12,971 nucleotides of DNA. Source: Deltaproteobacteria bacterium. GTDB taxonomy: Bacteria; Myxococcota_A; UBA9160; SMWR01. The notes beneath the pieces were generated by a model. That model saw only the letters and a list, made by a program, of their open reading frames with translations, made no database searches and was not told the origin of the DNA. The stretch is taken from assembly GCA_029261905.1 (NCBI GenBank), contig JAJDAM010000781.1, forward strand, positions 1 to 12,971, read 5' to 3'. Positions 6,411-12,971 of this stretch are shown here, one piece after another. Both the position numbers and the translations under genes were made by a program. Position 1 is the first letter of the stretch, and each line of letters starts with the position of its first letter.

Positions 6411-6530
6411 GATGGAATCCGTCTGGAGTTGGTCAGCCGCAAGCCCTATCGCGATGATTTGGTCAGTCGCCGGGACGAGTTCTCGGTCTTCCTCAATCCG
6501 CTAGCCGAGTTCCGTTCGCCTAAACCGTGA
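6411..6530 (+). pseudogene. Short coding-like scrap (3' end of a lost gene?)
   Basis: The frame reads DGIRLELVSRKPYRDDLVSR, then RDEFSVFLNPLAEFRSPKP and a TGA at 6528-6530. Composition and codon use look protein-coding, but there is no start. The upstream part of the frame overlaps the end of the PEP-CTERM remnant. I do not recognise the family. Confidence 0.3.
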
Positions 6531-6926
6531 AGCTGCCCAACGAGACGATGAACGCCGTCGTGGAATAGCTTGTTGACTCAATCGCGATAGCGTCTGGCGA
6601 CGACCGTTCTAGGCTCGACGATCTCGGCGGCGTCTATCCCACGCGGCGTATCGTCGATCGTTCAACGATCATCCGGCTTGGTTGGAGGCATATGAGACCT
6701 TCGGGGGGATGCTCTCACCTCGATTGGTAGGTGAAGTTCAACCGATCGCGGACGAGGCGCGCAGGAATCTCTCGTTGGATCGCACGGGGTGAGAGTGGAG
6801 CCGTTCCGGGCGCTCGGCGCAATTTCCGTGGTTGGGGATGTTCGAGTCGTCTGACGAGGGGGTCCCACCCGGTACGAGATCCGCCGCACGCGCAGGACCT
6901 CGACGAACTTCCGCTAGGATCGCGTG
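6531..6926. other. Intergenic region upstream of selO with decayed coding traces
   Basis: No supported gene. A plus-strand frame closing at 6790-6792 reads DHPAWLEAYETFGGMLSPRL, then VGEVQPIADEARRNLSLDR, and looks like a coding remnant bounded upstream by TAG at 6610-6612. GATCGTT-C-AACGATC (6656-6670) is a perfect dyad, and TCACCT-N8-AGGTGA (6715-6734) can form a 6-bp hairpin. I see no convincing sigma-70 promoter for selO. Confidence 0.35.
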
Positions 6927-8429
6927 ATGTCACATGACCACGCGACGACCGAGGCGGATCGCGATTTCGGGATCAGCTACGCGAAACTGCCGGGCGATTG
7001 CTACGCGCAGGTCGCACCGACGCCGGTTGCCGCGCCGAAGCTCCTGAAGCTCAACTGCGATCTGGCGCGGGACCTCGGGCTTTCGGTCGAGTGGCTCGCG
7101 AGTCCCGAGGGTGTGGCGACGCTGGCGGGCAACCGGGCGCTCGCCGGCGTGGATCCGCTCGCGACCGCTTACGCGGGACATCAATTCGGAAACTGGGTTC
7201 CGAGCCTCGGTGATGGCCGCGCGATTCAGATCGGCGAAGCGCGCGACCGCAGCGGGATTCGTCGGGACATTCAGCTCAAGGGGTCGGGGCCGACACCCTT
7301 CTCGCGGGGCGGCGACGGTCGCGCCGCCATCGGGCCGGTGTTGCGGGAATACGTGCTGAGCGAGGCGATGTTCGCCCTCGGGATCCCGACGACACGCGCG
7401 CTCGGGATGGTGACGACGGGCGAACCCGTCTACCGGGAACGTGCGGAGCCGGGCGCGATCCTGACTCGCGTTGCTGCGGGCTTCGTTCGCGTCGGGACGT
7501 TCCAGTATTTCCACGGGCGGGCCATGACCGATCACGTTCGCGCGTTGGCCGACTACGTGATCGAGCGTCAGAACCCGTCGGCAATGGGTGGATCGAATCC
7601 GTACCGTGAACTACTCGCAGGCGTGATCGATCGACAGGCGGCGTTGATCGCGCGTTGGATGCTCGTCGGCTTCATCCACGGCGTGATGAATACGGACAAC
7701 ATGTCGATCACCGGAGAGACGATCGACTATGGCCCCTGTGCGTTCATGGATGAGTACGAGCCCGGGAAGGTCTTCAGCTCGATCGATCGAAACGGTCGCT
7801 ACGCCTATCAGCAACAGCCGAATGTCGGGCTCTGGAACCTCACCCGATTTGCGGAAACCCTGGTTCCGCTGCTCGCGGACGACGAAACAGAGGCGGTCGA
7901 ATCGGCCAAGGCGGCGTTGGACCACTACCCCGAACTCTTTCATCGCTACTACGGGGCGGGGTTGCTGGAGAAGATGGGGCTGGTGGAATCGAACGACGAG
8001 AACCGCGCCGTCGCCTCCGCGTTTCTCGAACTGCTGGCGGCGGGCCGAGCCGACTTCACGCTGTGCTTCCGTCGCCTTTCGACACTCCATCTCGATGATC
8101 CGGCCGGCGACGAAGCGGTTCGATCTTTGTTCGCGGATCCGGCTCCATTCGATGCGTGGTCATCGACGTGGCGAGAGCGGTTGCGGACTGAAAGACGAGA
8201 CGACGCGTCGCGCAACGCGGGAATGCAAGCCGTGAACCCTGCGTTCATTGCGCGAAACCATCGCGTCGCGCAGTCGATCGAAGCGCTTGAAAACGACGGG
8301 GATTCCGGCCCGCTCGACGCCTTGCTGACCGTGACGGGGAGCCCGTACACAGAACACGCGGAATTTGCCGATTACGAGTCGCCGCCGGCTCCGCACGAGG
8401 TCGTGCACCAGACCTTCTGCGGGACCTGA
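6927..8429 (+). CDS. selO: Protein adenylyltransferase SelO (YdiU/UPF0061)
   Basis: A 500-residue pseudokinase-fold enzyme that transfers AMP from ATP to Ser/Thr/Tyr of protein substrates, linked in other bacteria to redox stress. Family motifs are intact: AGHQFGNWVPSLGDGRAI (83-100), LKGSGPTPFSRGGDGRAA (117-134), REYVLSEAMFALGIPTTRAL (140-159) and HGVMNTDNMSITGETIDYGP (251-270). The last holds the Asp-Asn pair (257-258) and the Asp of DYGP (267), corresponding to the metal and catalytic residues of characterised SelO. The protein ends in FCGT, with Cys at the place where eukaryotic SelO has selenocysteine. GTG 6924 is possible, but AGGA at 6916-6919 is 7 nt from ATG 6927, so that start is chosen. 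Length is normal for the family. trmJ follows after 11 bp. Confidence 0.96.
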   Translation: MSHDHATTEADRDFGISYAKLPGDCYAQVAPTPVAAPKLLKLNCDLARDLGLSVEWLASPEGVATLAGNRALAGVDPLATAYAGHQFGNWVPSLGDGRAIQIGEARDRSGIRRDIQLKGSGPTPFSRGGDGRAAIGPVLREYVLSEAMFALGIPTTRALGMVTTGEPVYRERAEPGAILTRVAAGFVRVGTFQYFHGRAMTDHVRALADYVIERQNPSAMGGSNPYRELLAGVIDRQAALIARWMLVGFIHGVMNTDNMSITGETIDYGPCAFMDEYEPGKVFSSIDRNGRYAYQQQPNVGLWNLTRFAETLVPLLADDETEAVESAKAALDHYPELFHRYYGAGLLEKMGLVESNDENRAVASAFLELLAAGRADFTLCFRRLSTLHLDDPAGDEAVRSLFADPAPFDAWSSTWRERLRTERRDDASRNAGMQAVNPAFIARNHRVAQSIEALENDGDSGPLDALLTVTGSPYTEHAEFADYESPPAPHEVVHQTFCGT

Positions 8430-8440
8430 CTGCGGGCCTC

Positions 8441-9166
8441 ATGGCGCTCGACGACATTCGCATCGTTCTGGTCGAAACGACTCACCCGGGCAATATCGGG
8501 GCCGTAGCCCGCGCAATGAAGACGATGTCGCTGTCGCGACTCGTGCTGGTGCGTCCCGAGAAGTTCCCGTCGTTCGATGCCGAACGGCGCGCGACAGGAG
8601 CCATCGATCTGCTCGAACGAGCGCAGGTCGTCGACGATCTCCAAGCGGCGATCGGCGACTGCCGCCTCGTGATCGGCTGCTCGGCCCGCGTGAGATCCTA
8701 TCCGCACGCGATGCTCGATCCGAGGCAGTGCGCGACGACGCTCATCGAGGAGACAGCGGGCGGCGAGCCCGCCGCGCTGATATTCGGACCGGAACGAACG
8801 GGTCTCGCGAACGACGACCTCGATCGATGCTCCCACCAGATTCAGATTCCCGCGAATCCGGATTTCTCTTCTTTGAATCTCGCCTCTGCGGTTCAACTCG
8901 TTTGCTACGAGATATTCATGGCGGCCGGCAAGCCCGTGTTCACCGATACGGTAAAGCCGTGGAATCGACCGAGCCTCCAAGTCGAGATGGAGCATTTCTA
9001 TGAGCATCTCGAGAGGGCGCTCGATTCTCGTGGCTTTCTCGACGGAGAGATGCGCGAGGTGACGATGATGAAATTGAGACGGCTGTTCTGGCGGGCACGC
9101 CCCAATTCGGGGGAATTGAAGATCCTGCATACGCTGATGCGTCTGATCCACTCGGACGGCGACTGA
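8441..9166 (+). CDS. trmJ: tRNA (Cm32/Um32) 2'-O-methyltransferase TrmJ
   Basis: A 241-residue SPOUT-class methyltransferase of the TrmH/TrmJ family that uses S-adenosylmethionine to methylate ribose 32 of the tRNA anticodon loop. The three signature motifs are present: HPGNIGAVARAMKTMSL (15-31), LIFGPERTGLANDDL (113-127) and IPANPDFSSLNLASAVQLV (136-154), the last forming the trefoil knot that holds the cofactor. The C-terminal helical extension (about 180-241, with VTMMKLRRLFWRARPN and ELKILHTLMRLIH) matches TrmJ rather than TrmL or TrmH. ATG 8441 is 11 bp after the selO stop. No strong Shine-Dalgarno is seen, so translation may be coupled to selO. Confidence 0.92.
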   Translation: MALDDIRIVLVETTHPGNIGAVARAMKTMSLSRLVLVRPEKFPSFDAERRATGAIDLLERAQVVDDLQAAIGDCRLVIGCSARVRSYPHAMLDPRQCATTLIEETAGGEPAALIFGPERTGLANDDLDRCSHQIQIPANPDFSSLNLASAVQLVCYEIFMAAGKPVFTDTVKPWNRPSLQVEMEHFYEHLERALDSRGFLDGEMREVTMMKLRRLFWRARPNSGELKILHTLMRLIHSDGD

Positions 9167-9458
9167 CGAGACGCGGCGTCTTCCGCCGGCGCCGCTGTAT
9201 TCAATCAGTGCCTCCGATGTTTGCGGGCGGCGAGTCGGGGTACGCTGCTACTCGGCGTCCAATCAAAAGCGCCGCCAGCTCTGGAGGCTCTCCGGCAGTG
9301 TTCCTTTGCCGGTGTGGTGGGCGGGCCAGTTGGCAGGTTCGAGATCCATCGGGTTCTGCTCGAGTTCGATGCCGTAGAACAGCAGGTGATGGCGGCGTGT
9401 GCCTCGGTACCCGTATCGGTCCCTACAGGATCGCGGGCACGATCCTCCACGCCTAAAC
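9167..9458. other. Convergent gap between trmJ and valS
   Basis: A 292-bp space where the two transcripts meet. AGACGCGGCGTCT (9169-9181) is a perfect 6+1+6 dyad just after the trmJ stop, but it lacks a T-run, so it is at best a weak terminator. The middle holds a minus-strand coding remnant, listed separately. Confidence 0.4.
9263..9421 (-). pseudogene. Gene remnant: C-terminal 52 codons of an unidentified protein
   Basis: On the minus strand the frame reads DRYGYRGTRRHHLLFYGIEL, then EQNPMDLEPANWPAHHTGKG, then TLPESLQSWRRF and TGA at 9265-9263. Composition is strongly protein-like, with a motif-like HHTGKGTLPESL and a natural ending, but no start codon with a ribosome site is present. I do not recognise the family. 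It lies downstream of valS on the same strand and looks like the tail of a deleted gene. Confidence 0.45.
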
Positions 9459-12425
9459 TTACAGACGGGCCAGCGACGCTTCCACTGCTGTGATCGTTTC
9501 CCTGCAACGGTCGGCCCGTTCGCGGGTTTCGGCGACGACGTTTGCGGGTGCTCGGTCGACGTAGTTGGGGTTGCCGAGTTTCTTCTCGAAACCCTCGAGC
9601 AGCTTTCGGGTCGTAGCGAGCTCTTTGTTCAGCCGGGATCGCTCGGCGTCGAGGTCGATCAGGCCTTCCAACGGCAGCACCACGATCAGGTCGGGGTCCG
9701 TCGCGACGGCCGCCTGCTGCGGAATGGCATAGTCGGCGCCTGCGTGGACTTCCAGGCTATCGAGGCGCGCGAGACGGCGAATCGCATCGGAGAGATCCGT
9801 GACACTCTGCCGGATCGATTCGCTCTCGCTGATGATGACTGCCGGAATGCGCTGATTCGTCGGTAGATTGTTTTCGAGGCGAAGGTTGCGGAGGCGGGTC
9901 ACGACGCGAACGATGAAGTCGAACTCCCGTTCGGCGTCTTCGTCTCGCCACTGCGCGTCGGCGACCGGAAACGGGGCGGTCGCACAGAAGTCGACACGTT
10001 TGCCGTCGACAGAGCCCCAGCGGTCTTCGCGTCCGGGAAGTCGTTGCCAGATTTCTTCGCTCTGAAACGGACAGATCGGGTGGAGGATTCGCATCGATGC
10101 ATCGAGTACTTCGATCAGCACGCTGCGGGCGGCTTCGCGACGTGCCTCGGGTGCGGAATCGGCGAGCGATTCTTTCACCAGCTCGATGTACCAATCGCAG
10201 AATTCATTCCAGAAAAACTGATAGATGCCGTTGGCCGCTTCGTCGAAGCGATAGCCTTCGATACCCGCCGCCACGCGTTCGGATGCGGCCTGCAGGCGTG
10301 AAAGGATCCAGCGATCCGCGAGCGCGAGATCCGCTTTCGTTTCCGAAAGGGGGCGGGGATTCTCACCACCCAGCGACATCAGCGCGAATCGGGTGGCGTT
10401 CCAGATCTTGTTCAGAAACGCGCGATAGCCGGCAACGCGAGGGATCGACAGCTTGACGTCGCGCCCCTGGCCAGCCAGCGCCGCGAGCGAAAAGCGCAAA
10501 CCGTCGGCTCCCGAAGCCGGGATGCCGTTGGGATAGTCCTTCTTCAGGCCCTTGAGCACGCCGGGAAGCAGCGATTCGGGCACCGGATAGGTTTTCGTCT
10601 TCGCCAGCAGATCTTCGAGCGAAATCCCCTCGATCACGTCGAGCGGATCGATTGCATTGCCGAGCGACTTCGACATCTTGCGGCCCTGCGAGTCGCGAAT
10701 CATCGCGTGCAGAAAGATGTGTCGGAAGGGCGCCTCGCCCATGAAGTGACAACCGAACATCATCATGCGCGCCACCCAGAAGAACAGGATGTCGAAGCCC
10801 GTCTCGAGCACCGCGCCTGGATAGAAGGCTTTGAGGTCGTCGGTTTCGTCGGGCCAGCCCAGCGTCGAGAACGGCCACAACCCGGAAGAGAACCAGGTGT
10901 CGAGAACGTCCTCTTCCTGCAGGTAGCGGTCGCCGTCGGGACCGGCGCACAGATCGTCGACGGAAGCAGTCGAAAAACCACGGATCAGATCTTCGTCGAG
11001 TGAATCGAGCGCGATCTGCAGTAGGTCGCTTGTTTCGGCTCCACTCTCGAGGGCGCGCAGCGAAGCGGTTGATTCGCCGCGGCGCCGTGCGTCTTGCCGC
11101 ACGGCATCCTCGAGACCTTCGCGGTCGTAGAATACGGGTATCCGGTGGCCCCACCAGAGCTGGCGGCTGATACACCAGTCCTGGATGTTCTTCATGAAAT
11201 GATCCCAGGTCGATTTCCAACCGGCCGGGATGATCTCGGTCTGTCCCAGGTCGTCGATTGCCGCACAGGCCTTTGCGGCCAGCGGGCCGGCCGACACGAA
11301 ATACTGCCGGCTGAGCATCGGCTCGACGGTTTCGCCCGACCGGCTCGAGATCGATACCGAGTGCTGGATGGCTTCCGCTCCGCGCGCAAATCCACGCTCG
11401 GTGAGGTCCGCTTTGACGCGCCGTCGGGCTTCGTCTCGATCGAGGCCGGCGAACGGGCCGCCATTGTTGTTGACCGTGGCGTCGAGTTCGAAAATGTTGA
11501 TCAGCTCGAGGCTGTGACGCTCACCCATTTCGAAGTCGTTTGGATCGTGGGCGGGTGTGACCTTCACGGCTCCGGTGCCGAACTCGCGATCGACATGCTT
11601 GTCGGCGATCACCAACAGTTTGCGCTCGGGAAAATACGGGTGAATCAATGATTTGCCGACGAAGTCCGCATAACGCTCGTCGTCGGGATGCACCGCCACC
11701 GCGGTGTCCCCCAGCATCGTCTCCGGGCGAGTGGTCGCGACGACGATCTCGCCACTGCCGTCACTGCACGAGTACGCAAACTGCCAGAGTTCGCCGGCCC
11801 GGTCTTCGTGATCAACCTCTTCGTTGGATAGGGCCGTGCGGGTGACCGGATCCCAGTTGATCAAGCGCTCTCCGCGATAGATCAAACCTTCTTCCCACAT
11901 CCGCACGAACGCAGTTCGCACCGCGCGGGAGCACTGGTCGTCGAGTGTGAAGCGCTCGCGGTTCCAGTCCGCAGACGCACCGAGTACTTTTAATTGCTCG
12001 ACGATCCGCGAGCCGTTGCGCTCTTTCCATTCCCACACGCGCTCGACGAATGCCTCGCGGCCCAAATCGTGGCGCGACAATTTCTCGTGGCGCTTCAGTT
12101 CGCGCTCGACCACGGCCTGCGTCGAGATGCCCGCATGGTCGACACCCGGAAGCCACAACGCGTTGTAGCCCTTCATGCGGTGATAGCGGATCAGGATGTC
12201 CTGCAAGGTGACGAACAATGCGTGGCCATTGTGAAGCGTGCCCGTGACGTTGGGCGGCGGCATCATGATGACGTAGGGGGGCTTGCCGCCCTCGAGTGTG
12301 TCGGCATAAGATGCGCCGAACACGCCGGCATCGTTCCACACCGGATACCAGCGGGTCTCGATTTCGGTCGGGTCGTAGGCTTTCGCGAGTTCGTCTGTAT
12401 CGTTTGGAGAATTCGGGTCGGACAT
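9459..12425 (-). CDS. valS: Valyl-tRNA synthetase
   Basis: A 988-residue class I aminoacyl-tRNA synthetase that charges tRNA-Val with valine. Visible parts are the catalytic signature PPPNVTGTLHNGHAL (56-70, HIGH as HNGH), the editing domain with TTRPETMLGDTAVAVHP (231-247) and GTGAVKVTPAHDPNDFEMG (283-301), RQLWWGHRIPVFYD (421-434), EEDVLDTWFSS (504-514), GRKMSKSLGN (581-590, KMSKS), an anticodon-binding helical domain (about 650-850) and the C-terminal coiled-coil tRNA arm (about 922-988). Between 434 and 503 there is a longer linker than in E. coli ValRS by roughly 40 residues, from my memory of that sequence. The start ATG 12425-12423 has GGA four nt upstream. The sulfatase gene ends 84 bp upstream on the same strand, so the two may share a transcript. 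It is convergent with trmJ. Confidence 0.97.
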   Translation of the reverse strand: MSDPNSPNDTDELAKAYDPTEIETRWYPVWNDAGVFGASYADTLEGGKPPYVIMMPPPNVTGTLHNGHALFVTLQDILIRYHRMKGYNALWLPGVDHAGISTQAVVERELKRHEKLSRHDLGREAFVERVWEWKERNGSRIVEQLKVLGASADWNRERFTLDDQCSRAVRTAFVRMWEEGLIYRGERLINWDPVTRTALSNEEVDHEDRAGELWQFAYSCSDGSGEIVVATTRPETMLGDTAVAVHPDDERYADFVGKSLIHPYFPERKLLVIADKHVDREFGTGAVKVTPAHDPNDFEMGERHSLELINIFELDATVNNNGGPFAGLDRDEARRRVKADLTERGFARGAEAIQHSVSISSRSGETVEPMLSRQYFVSAGPLAAKACAAIDDLGQTEIIPAGWKSTWDHFMKNIQDWCISRQLWWGHRIPVFYDREGLEDAVRQDARRRGESTASLRALESGAETSDLLQIALDSLDEDLIRGFSTASVDDLCAGPDGDRYLQEEDVLDTWFSSGLWPFSTLGWPDETDDLKAFYPGAVLETGFDILFFWVARMMMFGCHFMGEAPFRHIFLHAMIRDSQGRKMSKSLGNAIDPLDVIEGISLEDLLAKTKTYPVPESLLPGVLKGLKKDYPNGIPASGADGLRFSLAALAGQGRDVKLSIPRVAGYRAFLNKIWNATRFALMSLGGENPRPLSETKADLALADRWILSRLQAASERVAAGIEGYRFDEAANGIYQFFWNEFCDWYIELVKESLADSAPEARREAARSVLIEVLDASMRILHPICPFQSEEIWQRLPGREDRWGSVDGKRVDFCATAPFPVADAQWRDEDAEREFDFIVRVVTRLRNLRLENNLPTNQRIPAVIISESESIRQSVTDLSDAIRRLARLDSLEVHAGADYAIPQQAAVATDPDLIVVLPLEGLIDLDAERSRLNKELATTRKLLEGFEKKLGNPNYVDRAPANVVAETRERADRCRETITAVEASLARL

Positions 12426-12509
12426 GGGATCCAGCGATCGGGAAAGGCGGCGATGATGGCGCGGCCTGCAGTGAGCCGCCAGTCGAGGCTGCTCCGTCGA
12501 TCGCGCGGG

Positions 12510-12971
12510 CTACCGCAAGTAACCGAGTTCCTCGAGTTGTTTCGCCTGTTCGGCGCTCCGTTCGAGGGCAGCCCCCTGGTGTTCCCAGCTCGCTTGGAGG
12601 AGTGCGTCTTTTTTGGCCAGCAGTCGAGCGAGAATCTCGGGGTCGGACTGGGCGCGGTTGTGCTGCTCGGTCGGGTCCGTTGCCAGGTCGTAGAGCTGGG
12701 GCTGTTGTTTGGTCAGGTGGTAGATCAGCTTCCAGCTTCCCTCGCGAACGGAGACCCAGAAGTTCCACAAAGTGAAGGTTTCCGAGTAGCTGTGATCGAG
12801 GATGTTCCGATCGTTGGCCGTCGACGGACAACGAATGTCCAGGTACGCGCACAGCGTGGGCGCCAGATCGATCAGCTGAACCGGAGTGGCCACCTCCCGG
12901 TGCTCGGTGTCGGGTCGGGGGAGCTTGATCAGCAACGGCACATGAAGTTGATTTCGGTGCAGCGAGCGTCC
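12510..12971 (-). CDS. Sulfatase, C-terminal part (N-terminus beyond window)
   Basis: This is the last 153 residues of an arylsulfatase-type (alkaline phosphatase superfamily) hydrolase; the frame is open through base 12971. It reads GRSLHRNQLHVPLLIKLP at the edge, the usual strand-loop after the catalytic domain, then VATPVQLIDLAPTLCAYLDI, a typical sulfatase segment. The C-terminal subdomain follows: VREGSWKLIYHL and QLYDLATDPTEQHNRA, then a helical tail ending LEELGYLR. The GTG at 12941 is an internal Val codon, not a start. The catalytic Cys/Ser-x-Pro-x-Arg motif that must be converted to formylglycine would lie outside the window, so substrate class and activity cannot be judged. It is 84 bp upstream of valS on the same strand. 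Confidence 0.88.
   Translation of the reverse strand, partial: GRSLHRNQLHVPLLIKLPRPDTEHREVATPVQLIDLAPTLCAYLDIRCPSTANDRNILDHSYSETFTLWNFWVSVREGSWKLIYHLTKQQPQLYDLATDPTEQHNRAQSDPEILARLLAKKDALLQASWEHQGAALERSAEQAKQLEELGYLR

Overview
This is a GC-rich chromosomal segment from a Gram-negative bacterium. The clues are a sigma-54 activator, two proteins with C-terminal PEP-CTERM sorting signals (exosortase-bearing Gram-negatives), E. coli-like SelO, TrmJ and ValRS, and a sulfatase. The mix of large GAF/sigma-54 and LuxR regulators, sulfatases, PEP-CTERM proteins and integrase-type transposase debris fits an uncultured deltaproteobacterial or Myxococcota-like lineage. That placement is inference only.

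Left part (1-2573, minus strand): a sigma-54 enhancer-binding protein is followed by an 86-residue acidic protein and then by an open frame that leaves the window at base 1. The last two lie in the same frame, split by one TAG stop and one codon. A 17-bp unit repeated three times lies just upstream of the small gene. The small protein vaguely resembles RiPP leader-type (NHLP/Nif11-like) helical peptides. This is the least familiar cassette in the window.

2574-2940: a divergent control region between the sigma-54 regulator and a LuxR-type regulator (2941-4158, plus strand, TTG start behind an excellent Shine-Dalgarno). It holds a cluster of perfect inverted repeats built on TTGCGT that abuts a plausible sigma-70 promoter for the sigma-54 regulator gene.

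4159-6926: a decayed zone. It contains a 5'-truncated, frameshifted integrase-core transposase, about 560 bp without a convincing gene, an intact PEP-CTERM protein, a second PEP-CTERM protein lacking its N-terminal half and signal peptide, and short in-frame scraps that look like remnants of lost genes.

6927-9166 (plus): selO (protein AMPylase) and trmJ (tRNA Cm32/Um32 methyltransferase), 11 bp apart and probably co-transcribed. 9167-9458 is a convergent gap holding a gene remnant on the minus strand. 9459-12425 (minus) is valS, with an expanded loop before the second half of its catalytic core. Upstream of it on the same strand is the C-terminal part of a sulfatase that runs off the right edge.

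Housekeeping genes (selO, trmJ, valS) occupy the right half, and regulators and accessory or decaying DNA the left half. The strongest candidates for new biology are the sigma-54 regulator/small protein/WFEFD protein cassette and the TTGCGT operator cluster shared by the two divergent regulators.
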